Assembly (NCBI GenBank): GCA_943789445.1
Contig: CALSUC010000002.1
Location: 434,001 to 498,000 of the forward strand
Reading direction: 5' to 3'
DNA: 64,000 nt
From: UBA4575 sp002386945
Lineage (GTDB): Bacteria > Pseudomonadota > Gammaproteobacteria > UBA4575
A program made the position numbers and the translations under genes. The notes under the pieces were generated by a model. The model searched no databases. It saw only the letters and a list, made by a program, of their open reading frames with translations, and was not told the origin of the DNA. Below, piece by piece: positions 49,770 to 59,393 of the stretch. Numbering within the stretch: position 1 is the first letter of the stretch; the number at the start of each line of letters is the position of its first letter.

Positions 49770-51083
49770 TTATCGCTTATCAGTAGCGATGTAATCACGC
49801 TCAGCTGAACCTGTAAATAACTGGCGAGGACGACCGATACGATTAGTCGGATCACTCATCATTTCCATCCAATGAGACAGCCAACCAACCGTACGTGCTA
49901 GAGCAAAGATTACGGTATACATGCTGCTAGGGATGTTCATAGCTTTGAAGATAATGCCGGAGTAAAAATCTACATTCGGGTATAGCTTACGTTGAATGAA
50001 GTAGTCATCTTCCAAGGCGATTTTTTCTAGATCCATTGCAGTTTTGAGTAACGGCTGATTAGGGTTGTCTTCACCCATCTCGTTGAGAAGGTCATGACAG
50101 ATCGTCTGAATTAGTTTGGCACGTGGATCGTAGTTCTTGTAGACACGATGGCCAAAGCCCATTAGGCGGAAGCGGTCGGTCTTGTCTTTAGCACGAGTAA
50201 TATAGTGACTTAGCTCTTTGCCTGAAGAAACGATCTCATTCAACATGCTGATAACAGCCTCATTAGCACCGCCGTGAGCTGGTCCCCAGAGTGAGCCAAT
50301 ACCTGCTGCTATAGCTGCATAAGGACTGGCTTCTGAACTACCGGTTAAGCGCACAGTAGAGGTTGATGCATTCTGCTCGTGGTCAGCATGTAGGATCAAG
50401 ATCAGATCCATCGCACGTACCATTGTTTCAGATGGCGTGTAAGAGCCGTCTTTAGAGCCAAACATCATGCGTAGAAAGTCTTCGGTATAACCACTGTTTG
50501 GATCAGAGGGGAGGAATTCCTTTCCTTGCTGATGCTTGTAGGTCCAAGCGGCCAGGGTAGGCATCTTGGCAATCAATCGATGTGCTGCTAGACGACGGGC
50601 TTGATCATCGTGTACATCAACATCATCGTTATGTTTGGCTGCTAATGCACCGACTGCTGAAATCAGCATAGCCATTGGGTGCGCATCTTGTTGAAATGCT
50701 TGAAATAACAATGGCAGCTTGTCATCAACTGCTTTGTGTTCAGCAATAGTTGCCTTGTACTCGTCCAATTGAACGGCCGTTGGTAACTCACCATTCATGA
50801 GTAGGTAGCAAGTTTCTTCGTAGTTACTTTTTTGGGCTAACTGCTCAATAGGGTAGCCACGGTATGAAAGTCTACCTTCGTCACCATCGATGAAAGTAAT
50901 CTTACTTTCACAGCTAGCGGTTGAAACAAAACCAGGATCAAAAGTGAAGTAACCAAGTTCGCGGTTTAAAGCGCGAATATCAAGTGTGCTAGCACCATCT
51001 GTAGGTACTAATACCGGCATTTCTACCTGCTTCCCGCTGGCATTGTCGGTAATGGTTACTGTATTTTTAGGGTTGTCAGACAC
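49770..51083 (-). CDS. gltA: Citrate synthase
   Basis: Condenses oxaloacetate and acetyl-CoA at the entry of the TCA cycle. From GTG 51083 it has 437 residues, close to E. coli GltA. It begins VSDNPKNTVTITDNASGKQV and holds LSYRGYPIEQLAQKSNYEET, RLTGSSEASPYAAIAAGI, GPAHGGANEAVISMLN (active-site histidine), MGFGHRVYKNYDPRAK and the final FTGSAERDYI. GTG 51083 is chosen because AGGAGG stands six bases before it; a longer frame to 51185 would run through a hairpin and does not resemble the family. The 5' region carries a strong palindrome. Confidence 0.94.
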   Translation of the reverse strand: MSDNPKNTVTITDNASGKQVEMPVLVPTDGASTLDIRALNRELGYFTFDPGFVSTASCESKITFIDGDEGRLSYRGYPIEQLAQKSNYEETCYLLMNGELPTAVQLDEYKATIAEHKAVDDKLPLLFQAFQQDAHPMAMLISAVGALAAKHNDDVDVHDDQARRLAAHRLIAKMPTLAAWTYKHQQGKEFLPSDPNSGYTEDFLRMMFGSKDGSYTPSETMVRAMDLILILHADHEQNASTSTVRLTGSSEASPYAAIAAGIGSLWGPAHGGANEAVISMLNEIVSSGKELSHYITRAKDKTDRFRLMGFGHRVYKNYDPRAKLIQTICHDLLNEMGEDNPNQPLLKTAMDLEKIALEDDYFIQRKLYPNVDFYSGIIFKAMNIPSSMYTVIFALARTVGWLSHWMEMMSDPTNRIGRPRQLFTGSAERDYIATDKR

Positions 51084-51111
51084 GTCTGTCCTCCTGAATC
51101 TTCGTTCAATA

Positions 51112-51158
51112 CGCTCCCTGTCCCAGGCTGATGAAGCATCAGCCTGGGACAGGGAGTG
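51112..51158 (-). repeat. 20-bp perfect hairpin upstream of gltA
   Basis: Bases 51114-51133 and 51137-51156 are exact reverse complements with a three-base loop (AAG on the plus strand), and pairing extends two more positions with one G-U. It lies about 20 bases before the gltA Shine-Dalgarno AGGAGG. There is no T-run after it in the gltA direction, so it is not a standard terminator. It could be a leader-RNA stem, a binding palindrome, or a dispersed palindromic repeat. Confidence 0.75.
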
Positions 51159-51405
51159 ATCTGAAAGCATAAGCTTGTTAATCAAATATCACTATTGAAA
51201 TCAATAGCTTGCGAATTTTTTTCTTGTAGCGGGTGTTGTTTAAAGGCATCTGAATAATGCCTTAGCACCTACTTAGGGCCAGGGTTTTATCGGTGAATGT
51301 TCTACTCGAACAGACTAAATACCAGTCAGGCCAATCAGGTATTTTACCTCACTTCAGCAAATAAATAATAACCAAAATGGGCAGATAGGCAGAAATTATG
51401 CTGTT

Positions 51406-51939
51406 TTAAGGTCTAGCCAATATGATTTTGAGAATAAATTGGGCGATTTCCTCAGGATTGTTTAGATCTAGCTGAGGAATATCCCGTTCTACCTGCAGTT
51501 TTTCATCACTAGCAATCGCGATAACGTGATCATCTTTTTCGCAGAGTAGAGGCAAGCCTAGAGACGGACGATGTAACTCAATCTTACCAATAGGCTCTTT
51601 TTTAAACCCCTCGACCAAGATTAAATCAGCAGCGTCAAAATCCAACTGTTGGATCAGTTGATCTAAAGAGGCCTCATCTTGTTCACTTGCATGATCATGC
51701 ATTAGCGCCCAGCGATTAGCCGAAGAGATTAACATTTGCTTGGCACCGGCTTGGCGCAAACGGTAACTGTCTTTGTTTGGATGGTCGATATCAAAGGCAT
51801 GATGCGCATGCTTAATCATCGCAATACGGACACCGTTCGCCACTAATAGAGGGATCAACTGGGTTAGCAAGGTCGTCTTACCAGTACCGCTAAAGGCACA
51901 AAATCCCAGAATAGGCAGTGGACAATCGTGATAACTCAT
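51406..51939 (-). CDS. mobB: Molybdopterin-guanine dinucleotide biosynthesis protein MobB
   Basis: GTP-binding adaptor in molybdenum cofactor maturation. The 177-residue protein has the P-loop ILGFCAFSGTGKTTLLTQLI, MIKHAHHAFDIDHPNKDSYR with the conserved D-SxR, and DLILVEGFKKEPIGKIELHR. It ends 4 bases before mobA begins its transcription in the same direction; the pair mobA-mobB is common. Confidence 0.92.
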   Translation of the reverse strand: MSYHDCPLPILGFCAFSGTGKTTLLTQLIPLLVANGVRIAMIKHAHHAFDIDHPNKDSYRLRQAGAKQMLISSANRWALMHDHASEQDEASLDQLIQQLDFDAADLILVEGFKKEPIGKIELHRPSLGLPLLCEKDDHVIAIASDEKLQVERDIPQLDLNNPEEIAQFILKIILARP

Positions 51940-51943
51940 AGGT

Positions 51944-52540
51944 TTAAGGCTTTAGTTGTTGGCCGAGGTTGGTTAAATCCTCGCGCGAATTTACATTGGT
52001 GAAGATGTCAGATCGATCTGAGAAATCACATTCTGCATAGCCTTCTTGCTGATACCAAAGGTCAATTTTACGATCACCGCGGGCTAAGAAGTCTAACAGA
52101 CTTGGTAGTAATGATTGATGCAGTAAGGCATATACCGGCTGTAGACGCTTGCCATCACTAGCGACGCTAATCTGAGCGCCTTGTGCTACAGCACTTTGAT
52201 GTAAGCGTTGTACATAGTCATTACAGAGTAGGGGGCCATCACAGGGTGCTGTCACCATGTAGTCTGTTGAGCATTGCTTCAGGCCGCTAGCAAAACCGGC
52301 TAGAGGGCCTTGAAAATCACTTAATTCATCACGGATAACTGGGTGACCATAAGCTTGGTATTGGTCAACGCTGCGATTTGCATTGATGGCTACAGATTGA
52401 ACCTGTGGTGCTAGTGATGCGAGTACGTACTCGATCATTGCTTGGCCATTAAGCAAGACTAATCCTTTGTCTTCGCCGCCCATACGCTGAGCACGACCAC
52501 CCGCAAGAATCAGGCCTGAGATGTTATCATGTGGATACAT
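51944..52540 (-). CDS. mobA: Molybdenum cofactor guanylyltransferase MobA
   Basis: Adds GMP to molybdopterin to form the MGD cofactor. The 198-residue protein has ISGLILAGGRAQRMGGEDKG with the nucleotide-loop, LNGQAMIEYVL, and MVTAPCDGPLLCNDYV with the metal aspartate. It lies upstream of mobB in one operon. The moeB-like gene at 53093 belongs to the same pathway, though on the other strand. Confidence 0.94.
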   Translation of the reverse strand: MYPHDNISGLILAGGRAQRMGGEDKGLVLLNGQAMIEYVLASLAPQVQSVAINANRSVDQYQAYGHPVIRDELSDFQGPLAGFASGLKQCSTDYMVTAPCDGPLLCNDYVQRLHQSAVAQGAQISVASDGKRLQPVYALLHQSLLPSLLDFLARGDRKIDLWYQQEGYAECDFSDRSDIFTNVNSREDLTNLGQQLKP

Positions 52541-52741
52541 AATGTTATTTTAACTGAATTAAGTGACGTGGCTGAAATCGCTGCACTCTACCACTATGAA
52601 CGGGTAGTCCCAAGTGTATAGCGCTCTGATTTATTGGTGCCTAGTCTATCAGCTCTTAACTAAGGGACGATACGAGACTGAGGGGTGCCAATCAGAAGAT
52701 TTCGCCAGTGTTCTAGCTAGATTTGTATAAGGAGATTTTAG

Positions 52742-53038
52742 ATGAGAGATAAAGAAATGACGACTACGGAAATTGAAGCCGCTGTTTTTAGGCGTTTAGT
52801 GTCCCATTTCCAGACGCATACAGACGTGCAAAATATTGATCTGATGAATTTGGCTGATTTCTGTCGCAACTGCCTTTCAAAGTGGTATGTCGCAGCGGCA
52901 GAAGATAAGGGGCTTGATATGGACTATGAGGCAGCGCGTGAGTTGGTTTATGGCATGCCTTATTCCGACTGGAAAGAGAAATACCAAACGCCACCTACAA
53001 AAGAACAATTAGACAAATTTAATGCTCGTGGCAAGTAG
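52742..53038 (+). CDS. DUF1244 family protein
   Basis: A 98-residue protein of the DUF1244 family, found widely in gamma- and alphaproteobacteria, function unknown. The family core FRRLVSHFQTHTDVQNIDLM, NLADFCRNCLSKWYVAAAED and YGMPYSDWKEKYQTPPTKEQ is visible, with a CxxC pair (FCRNC). ATG 52742 follows AGGAGA at six bases; a second ATG at 52757 is also possible. It is 54 bases before moeB. Confidence 0.85.
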   Translation: MRDKEMTTTEIEAAVFRRLVSHFQTHTDVQNIDLMNLADFCRNCLSKWYVAAAEDKGLDMDYEAARELVYGMPYSDWKEKYQTPPTKEQLDKFNARGK

Positions 53039-53092
53039 CTGTTGCTTGCCGTAAGCTATTACTTGGTTTGTTAACTATTAGAAAATACCGCG

Positions 53093-53857
53093 ATGAGTGA
53101 GAGTGAGTTAAGCGATCAGCAGCTGTTGCGTTATAGTCGACAGATTATGTTGCCACAGCTAGATGTGTCTGGGCAGCAGCGTCTATTAGATGCGCGTGTA
53201 CTGATATTAGGTGCTGGTGGCTTAGGTTGTCCGTTAGCCCTATACCTAGCAAGCAGCGGTGTTGGACATATCACTATCGTTGATGATGATGTGGTTGAAC
53301 TCTCTAATCTGCAGCGTCAAATTCTATATACCGACGCTGATGTTGGTCGACTTAAAGCTGAAGTGGTATGTGAACGTTTGGCGGTCGTTAATCCAGAGGT
53401 CACAGTAAATGCTATTTGTCAGCGGCCGAATTCAGAAGACTTGAGCCGCCTGATTAAGGAGGTCGACTTGGTCTTAGATGGTACCGATAACTTCACTTCT
53501 CGCTATCAGCATAACCGTGCATGTATAGCACTGAAAAAGCCGTTGTTGTCAGCCTCTGTTATCCGCTTTGAAGGCCAGTTAATGTACTTTCATCCGACTA
53601 TGGATGGCCCTTGCTATGCCTGTCTTTATCCTTCAGCTAATGATGTGGATGAAAACTGTAGTGAAAATGGTGTGTTAGCGCCGGTTGCAGGTGTTATGGC
53701 GACGGCAATGGCGACAGAGGCCTTAAAGCAACTTTTGAAAATAGGGGCTAGCAGTATCGGCCGTCTGCATTTATTTGATGCGTTAGCCATGGAATGGCGC
53801 ACAGTAAAGGTCAAGGCTGATCCTGAATGTTCTGATTGCGCCACATGCCGAATCTAA
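53093..53857 (+). CDS. moeB: MoeB/ThiF-family sulfur-carrier adenylyltransferase
   Basis: Adenylates the C-terminus of a small sulfur-carrier protein (MoaD or ThiS). The 254-residue protein opens with LRYSRQIMLPQLDVSGQQRL, then LILGAGGLGCPLALYLASSG (ATP site), VELSNLQRQILY, LDGTDNFTSRYQHNRACI and the zinc cysteines in CYACLYP and CSDCATC. The order favours MoeB; ThiF or HesA cannot be excluded. mobA and mobB nearby support molybdenum cofactor. It overlaps the following YihY gene by 13 bases. Confidence 0.9.
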   Translation: MSESELSDQQLLRYSRQIMLPQLDVSGQQRLLDARVLILGAGGLGCPLALYLASSGVGHITIVDDDVVELSNLQRQILYTDADVGRLKAEVVCERLAVVNPEVTVNAICQRPNSEDLSRLIKEVDLVLDGTDNFTSRYQHNRACIALKKPLLSASVIRFEGQLMYFHPTMDGPCYACLYPSANDVDENCSENGVLAPVAGVMATAMATEALKQLLKIGASSIGRLHLFDALAMEWRTVKVKADPECSDCATCRI

Positions 53858-55200
53858 AGCTAAGTCGCTGGCATGACTATGTTTGGGCTAGCGAGCTCAC
53901 TGCCGTAGGCCCACTCCAACAAATCTTAATCCGCTGCCTGCGTTTCTTGCAGACCTTGATGTTGGAACTATCCGATGGGCAGCTTAATTTGCGTGCCATG
54001 TCACTAGTTTTTACCACCATACTTTCTTTTGTGCCGCTATTAGCCGTGAGCTTTTCAGTGCTGAAAGCCTTTGGTGTGCATGGACAGATTGAGCCTTTGT
54101 TACTAGCTGTGTTTAGTCATTTAGGTGATCGTGGACCAGAAATTAGCGCGACGATTATTGGCTTTGTCGATAATGTTCGAGTTGGCTTATTAGGTGCTGT
54201 AGGTATCGCATTCTTATTTTATTCAGTAATTTCTCTGCTACAGAAAATCGAAGAGGCCTTTAACTACACTTGGTATGTTGGGCGACTACGTGCCTTGAAC
54301 GAACGCTTTAGTCGTTATCTCAGTGTGGTGTTGGTTGGCCCAGTATTAGTGTTTGCTGGTATCGCCTTGACGGCAAAACTATTGAACAACGAGGTGGCGC
54401 AAAGCGTTAATGATCTATCGGTCATGAAGGATATGCTACATATGTTAGCCAACGCCTTGCCTTATGTGTGTGTGATCTCTGCCTTTACCTTTGCCTATTA
54501 TTTTGTACCAAACACTAAGGTTCAGTTTCGTGCTGCCTTAGTCGGGGGGGTAGTAGCGGGAGTTCTGTGGCAGTCGGTGGGCTGGATCTATGCGGTCTCT
54601 ATTGCTAATGCCTCGGCACAAGTAGCGATCTATGCTGGCTTTGCAGTGCTTTTCTTCTTTATGTTCTGGCTTTATTTGAATTGGTTTGTGTTGCTTTTGG
54701 GTTCGAGTATTGCCTATCTTTATCAGCACCCAGAAAGACGTTATTTCGATGCCAATGAGTTCCAAAGTAAAGATATCTACACTGAGGAATGTCTCAGCAT
54801 GGATGTGCTGCTAATTATCGCGCAGCAATATTATCTGAAACAAGAGCCAGTGACTGAAACGCAATTGGCTGAACGTTGTCATTGCAGTTTACCCGCGTTG
54901 AGAGCAGTGCTTGCACAGTTGTTCGCACACCATTTCATTGTTCCCGTCGACACACCTGGAGGGGGTTATGTTCCTGCCTTGCCAGCAGAAGATCTTAGTT
55001 TAGCTCAGGTATATTTGGCGATACGACACCGCAGACCAGCATCCGATAGGATTAAGGCGACTGCTGAAATGGATCCATCGCAGATGCATGTGATTGATCG
55101 GGTAGAGCAAATGGTAAGTAATGGCTTAGCGCAACAGACACTGAAAGATTTAATCTCTAGTGGCCAGCCAAATAGTGTTTCAACACTCTCCAGCAAATAA
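53845..55200 (+). CDS. YihY/virulence factor BrkB family membrane protein
   Basis: Integral membrane protein with about six helices (SLVFTTILSFVPLLAVSFSV, VGLLGAVGIAFLFYSVISLL, VLVGPVLVFAGIALTAKLL, YVCVISAFTFAYYFVPNTKV and following). The KIEEAFNYTW segment and the YYFVPNTKVQFRAALVGG loop mark YihY/UPF0761. It has been misnamed RNase BN; its function is not settled. Residues about 320-400 add a winged-helix-like cytoplasmic domain (TETQLAERCHCSLPALRAVL). ATG 53845 overlaps the moeB end by 13 bases; TTG 53836 is an alternative. Confidence 0.88.
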   Translation: MPNLKLSRWHDYVWASELTAVGPLQQILIRCLRFLQTLMLELSDGQLNLRAMSLVFTTILSFVPLLAVSFSVLKAFGVHGQIEPLLLAVFSHLGDRGPEISATIIGFVDNVRVGLLGAVGIAFLFYSVISLLQKIEEAFNYTWYVGRLRALNERFSRYLSVVLVGPVLVFAGIALTAKLLNNEVAQSVNDLSVMKDMLHMLANALPYVCVISAFTFAYYFVPNTKVQFRAALVGGVVAGVLWQSVGWIYAVSIANASAQVAIYAGFAVLFFFMFWLYLNWFVLLLGSSIAYLYQHPERRYFDANEFQSKDIYTEECLSMDVLLIIAQQYYLKQEPVTETQLAERCHCSLPALRAVLAQLFAHHFIVPVDTPGGGYVPALPAEDLSLAQVYLAIRHRRPASDRIKATAEMDPSQMHVIDRVEQMVSNGLAQQTLKDLISSGQPNSVSTLSSK

Positions 55201-55213
55201 TTAAAAGACTAGT

Positions 55214-56416
55214 ATGAGCAACCTGCAAAACGAACCACATAAAATCATTCAGCTTGCCGAATGTAAGATTACCCTACTGGGCACAGCGCATGTTTCTAGG
55301 CAAAGTGTAGAGGCCGTTAAAGAGCAGATTGTTAGCGGTGACTATGATGCGGTTGCAATAGAGCTTTGTGATAGCCGTTATGCCTCGATGAATGATGCCA
55401 AAGGCTATGCGGAGATGGATTTATTCGCTGTTATTAAACAGGGGAAGGCGAGCATGGTTGCCGCTAGCCTAGCCTTAGGTGCCTATCAACAACGCATAGC
55501 TGAACAATTTGATATCCAGCCCGGTGCAGAGATGAAGATAGCGAGTGAGTTAGCTCAGGCGCAAGCACTACCACTGTTGTTGATTGACCGTGATGTGGGT
55601 ATTACTTTGAAAAAGGTCTATCGCAGCATCCCGTGGTGGCGAAAAATGACTGTAGTGTCAGGTTTGATTGCGAGTCTCTTCAGTCGTGAAAAAGTGTCTG
55701 AAGAAGAAATAGAACAGTTAAAACAAGGGGATATTCTTGAGAATGCATTTAGCCAATTCTCAGAATCGGCCGATGATTTATTACAACCTTTAATCGCTGA
55801 ACGTGATGAATATATGGCGGCTAAGATCTTGAGCGCTATTCAGTCGAATACATATCAACATCTTTTGGTTGTGGTTGGGGCCGGTCATTTGGCCGGTCTT
55901 TTAGCACATCTGCAGCAGGGACTGAGTGCTCCTATGAGCCGTGTGCAAGAGTTGCAGCAGATACCGCCCAGTAATCGTATACTGCCCTATGTGCCGTGGT
56001 TGATTGTGTTATTAGTGATGATTGGTTTTGCTTTTGGCTTTAATAAAAGCTCGGAATTAGGTTGGAGCTTAGTACTCGATTGGATCCTGATTAATGGTGG
56101 TTTATCGGCCGCTGGTACCCTGCTTGCAGGAGGGCATTTTTTGACTGTGGTGGTGGCATTTTTTGCAGCCCCATTAACATCATTGAATCCAGCAATTGGG
56201 GCAGGGGTGGTCACGGCTAGCGCTGAGATCTATCTACGTAAGCCAATGGTTCAAGACTTCCAGCAGTTACGTAATGACAGTACTAGTTTTTCTGGTTGGC
56301 GTGGTAACCGAGTAGCCAGAGTAATACTGGTGTTTCTATTGAGCACGGTTGGTTCGGCCTTGGGTACCTACATTGCTGGGTTTCAAATCTTAGACAGTCT
56401 GTCTACCGCATACTAA
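55214..56416 (+). CDS. TraB/PrgY-family protein
   Basis: A 400-residue protein whose N-terminal 240 residues form the TraB domain (related to ChaN/Tiki): ITLLGTAHVSRQSVEAV, YDAVAIELCDSRYASM, PLLLIDRDVGITLKKVYRSI and HLLVVVGAGHLAGLL with conserved GTAHVS and GxGH motifs. The C-terminal 130 residues hold three to four membrane helices (LPYVPWLIVLLVMIGFAFGF, LAGGHFLTVVVAFFAAPLTS). Relatives process or bind peptide pheromones in enterococci; in Proteobacteria the role is unknown. It follows YihY by 13 bases. Confidence 0.85.
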   Translation: MSNLQNEPHKIIQLAECKITLLGTAHVSRQSVEAVKEQIVSGDYDAVAIELCDSRYASMNDAKGYAEMDLFAVIKQGKASMVAASLALGAYQQRIAEQFDIQPGAEMKIASELAQAQALPLLLIDRDVGITLKKVYRSIPWWRKMTVVSGLIASLFSREKVSEEEIEQLKQGDILENAFSQFSESADDLLQPLIAERDEYMAAKILSAIQSNTYQHLLVVVGAGHLAGLLAHLQQGLSAPMSRVQELQQIPPSNRILPYVPWLIVLLVMIGFAFGFNKSSELGWSLVLDWILINGGLSAAGTLLAGGHFLTVVVAFFAAPLTSLNPAIGAGVVTASAEIYLRKPMVQDFQQLRNDSTSFSGWRGNRVARVILVFLLSTVGSALGTYIAGFQILDSLSTAY

Positions 56417-56472
56417 TCAATTTAGCTGTGCTGATATTTTCAGCAGGGCTGGAGAGATTCACTGTAACGTCT

Positions 56473-57276
56473 ATGATATCGATTGAATTTATATTAGCGC
56501 TCTTACTATTAGGTGTCGTGGTAGGCTTTTTTGCTGGCTTATTTGGAATTGGTGGTGGAGGCATTATGGTGCCTATCCTAACCAGCCTCTTTCTTTGGCA
56601 ATCTGTGCCATTAGAGCAGGTAGTCCATCTTGCTTTAGGCACGTCGATGGCCTGTATCATCATGACAGCCATCGCAAGCTTGCGTGCGCATCATGCGCGG
56701 GGTGGTGTGCGATGGCCTATCGTACGTCTGATGACGCCGGGTGTGCTATTGGGGACCTTTGTAGGAGCCTTCTTAGCCTCCATTCTCAGCACACAATATC
56801 TGGCCATCTTTTTCACCCTATTTATGGCCTTTATCGCCTTGCAGATGTTTCGTTCAGAGCCTGGCCAAAGTCGTCATGCCGATATTAATGGGCTTGGCAT
56901 TCATGGGGTATCACTATCTATTGGATCACTATCTGCGTTGGTGGCGATAGGGGGTGGCTCATTGACAGTGCCTTATCTGCTTTGGCGTCATATTGATATT
57001 AAGACTGCGATTGGTACTTCAGCAGCGGTGGGTCTGCCGATTGCATTGGCCGGTAGCAGTGGTTACTTGGTGGCAGGCTGGGGGGTTGCGATAGAGCAAG
57101 AGTGGGTCTTGGGCTACATTTACCTGCCTGCAGTTATAGCCATTTCTATAGCCAGCTCATTGACTGCACCACTGGGTGCTAGGGCAGCACATGCCTTGCC
57201 CACGGGGCTACTTAAAAAGCTATTTGGTGTGTGCATGTTAGTGCTGAGCCTGCAGATGTTAATCAGCGTGATGTAA
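56473..57276 (+). CDS. Sulfite exporter TauE/SafE family permease
   Basis: Membrane protein with about eight helices in two repeats. Repeat one has LGVVVGFFAGLFGIGGGGIM, with the glycine motif, and LALGTSMACIIMTAIASLRA; repeat two has LSALVAIGGGSLTVPYLLWR and TAIGTSAAVGLPIALAGSSG. Substrates of the family include sulfite, sulfoacetate and small organic acids; none is shown here. ATG 56473 fits the family start (MISIEFILALLLL); a GTG at 56428 would add 15 residues. It is convergent with prc. Confidence 0.86.
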   Translation: MISIEFILALLLLGVVVGFFAGLFGIGGGGIMVPILTSLFLWQSVPLEQVVHLALGTSMACIIMTAIASLRAHHARGGVRWPIVRLMTPGVLLGTFVGAFLASILSTQYLAIFFTLFMAFIALQMFRSEPGQSRHADINGLGIHGVSLSIGSLSALVAIGGGSLTVPYLLWRHIDIKTAIGTSAAVGLPIALAGSSGYLVAGWGVAIEQEWVLGYIYLPAVIAISIASSLTAPLGARAAHALPTGLLKKLFGVCMLVLSLQMLISVM

Positions 57277-57296
57277 GCTCAGATTAATGGCTTAGA

Positions 57297-59393
57297 TTAG
57301 TTAGCAGCAGTTTGCTTTAGTGGTTGAATCGCTTGGCTTTTACGGTTCCAGAAGATCTTCAAATCATGTGCAATTTCTGCCGCCTCTAATAGCAGCACAT
57401 CATTTTCTGGATCGATCTTGTTATCTTCGTCAAAGCTTTCTTCGTCCTGACTGTCTTTAATACCAAGTGCGGTTTCAAATTCTTTACGTTTGCTTTCTAG
57501 TTCATCAAAGCGTTTTTTACGTGTGGTCTCGTTTAGAGAGACGGTCTTGCGATCTGTTAGGGTCTCATTTAACTCAAATAACTTGACCATGGTTTGATAG
57601 CGTTGGTTATCAGCAACACGTGTTAAGTGCTGTTTATCTAACTGGTCAATTACACTGCGAGCAATGACCTGACCTAAGTAACTTGCAGGTGTGATCTGGC
57701 TCCAAGGTAAGGCGTTCTTTAAGCTACGCTCACCTCGTTCACTGACTTTGATCCCTTCAACATAGTTGATATCAGGCAATACGCCCTTATGTTGTGTGCT
57801 ACCACCATCGACACGGAAATACTGTGCAATAGTAGCCTTGAGCTGACCTAGCTTAGCTTTTTTACTTCGGCTAAAGCGATTTAGATCTATTAGTTGTTGT
57901 ACCGAGCCTTTGCCATATGTGGCCTCACCAACAACGACTGCGCGACCATAGTCTTGTAGGGCGCTGGCAACGATCTCTGAAGCAGATGCACTAAAGCGAT
58001 CGACTAAGACAACTAAAGGACCATCATAGGAAACACCTTTTTTGAGATCTTTGTGAATTTCTAGATTGCCACTAGAGTCTTGTACTTGCACTACTGGGCC
58101 ATGATCAATGAAGAGACCAGCAAGATTGGTTGCTTCAATCAGAGAGCCGCCGCCGTTAGAGCGCAAATCTAATATCAGCGTATCAATATCTTCATCTTTT
58201 AGTTCATTAAGCAGTTGGTCTACGTCTCTGGTTGTGCTGCGGTAATTTTTCTCACCTTTTTGGTAGGCAGCAAAATCCATATAGAAAGTAGGGATGGTAA
58301 TGACACCGATCTTGCTACTGTCAGTTTCATGATTGATCTCTAAGACGGTTTTTTGTGCGGCCTGTTCTTCTAACTTAATCTTATTACGAGTCAAACTTAT
58401 CTCTTCAGGGACGGCAGCATCACCTTGTTCACCACGAAGAAGTTGAAGTCTAACAACGGTACCTTTTTTGCCTCGAATCAGATCGACTACTTCATCTAAA
58501 CGCCAGCCAACAACATCAACAAAATTTTCTTCATCGACTTGTGCGATACCAATAATGCGATCTTTAGATTTTAATAAACCACTGAGATCAGCTGGCCCGC
58601 CAGGGATGACGCGGCTAACCAGAGTGTATTCTCCATCTAAACGTAGCATTGCGCCTATACCCTCTAGCGATAGCGACATGCGGATCTCAAAGTTGTCGTA
58701 GCTGCGTGGGGATAAATAGCTGGTGTGTGGGTCTATGCTGGTAGCAAAGGCATTGATAAATAATTGATAGACATCGTTTGAATTTAACTGATGACTACGT
58801 TTATTTATGCCTTCATAGCGTTTCTTTAAGGTTGTCTTGATTTCATCTGCTGTCTTGCCCGCTAGGTGCAATGATAAGACATCGTTCTTTACACGTTTAC
58901 GCCATATATCGTTTTGTTCAAGTTGGCTATTGGGCCAAGAGGCCTCCTCGCGATTGATTAGGAAGACTTCATCTTTAGAGAAGTCAAAATCAGTTTCAAG
59001 TAGGGATAAGGCATAGTTCACGCGTTCACTAACACGTTGTTGATAGAGGGCAAAAAAGGAATAAGGTGCTCTGAGATCAGCGTTCAGTAAAAAGTCATCT
59101 AGCAGGTAGCGATATTGTTCAAAGTTTTGGATGTCGCTGGCTAGAAAGTAATTCTTTCCTGAGTCTAAGCTCTCTATAAAATGACTGTGTATTTTGTCTG
59201 AAAAGGCATCATCTAAATCAAATTTGCGATAATGGTAACGTTGTAGAAAATTAGTAATGAGGCTAGTTGCTTTCAGATGCACATCTGTTGGGCTCATCAG
59301 CACTGTGTCTGTATTGTTGTTGCTTAAGCTGTTGCTGCTTGCGAACAGGGATGACAGGATCAGTAAAGCCAGAACGATATTTTTTCTAAACAC
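57297..59393 (-). CDS. prc: Tail-specific protease Prc (S41 peptidase)
   Basis: Periplasmic protease that degrades proteins with non-polar C-termini and trims penicillin-binding proteins and peptidoglycan hydrolases. The 698-residue protein has a signal peptide (NIVLALLILSSLFASSNS), the helical N-domain, the PDZ domain (SLEGIGAMLRLDGEYTLVSR, then VIPGGPADLSGLLKSKDRII), and the catalytic part with DTLILDLRSNGGGSLIEATN, the nucleophile serine in DRFSASASEIVASAL and the lysine in VGEATYGKGSVQQLI. The C-terminal tail is acidic (DSQDEESFDEDNKIDPEND). It is a full-length copy standing alone. Confidence 0.94.
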   Translation of the reverse strand: MFRKNIVLALLILSSLFASSNSLSNNNTDTVLMSPTDVHLKATSLITNFLQRYHYRKFDLDDAFSDKIHSHFIESLDSGKNYFLASDIQNFEQYRYLLDDFLLNADLRAPYSFFALYQQRVSERVNYALSLLETDFDFSKDEVFLINREEASWPNSQLEQNDIWRKRVKNDVLSLHLAGKTADEIKTTLKKRYEGINKRSHQLNSNDVYQLFINAFATSIDPHTSYLSPRSYDNFEIRMSLSLEGIGAMLRLDGEYTLVSRVIPGGPADLSGLLKSKDRIIGIAQVDEENFVDVVGWRLDEVVDLIRGKKGTVVRLQLLRGEQGDAAVPEEISLTRNKIKLEEQAAQKTVLEINHETDSSKIGVITIPTFYMDFAAYQKGEKNYRSTTRDVDQLLNELKDEDIDTLILDLRSNGGGSLIEATNLAGLFIDHGPVVQVQDSSGNLEIHKDLKKGVSYDGPLVVLVDRFSASASEIVASALQDYGRAVVVGEATYGKGSVQQLIDLNRFSRSKKAKLGQLKATIAQYFRVDGGSTQHKGVLPDINYVEGIKVSERGERSLKNALPWSQITPASYLGQVIARSVIDQLDKQHLTRVADNQRYQTMVKLFELNETLTDRKTVSLNETTRKKRFDELESKRKEFETALGIKDSQDEESFDEDNKIDPENDVLLLEAAEIAHDLKIFWNRKSQAIQPLKQTAAN

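Noticed and set aside
53836..55200. RNase BN annotation for the YihY-type protein
   Set aside because: RNase BN activity belongs to ElaC; YihY-family proteins are membrane proteins without nuclease motifs.
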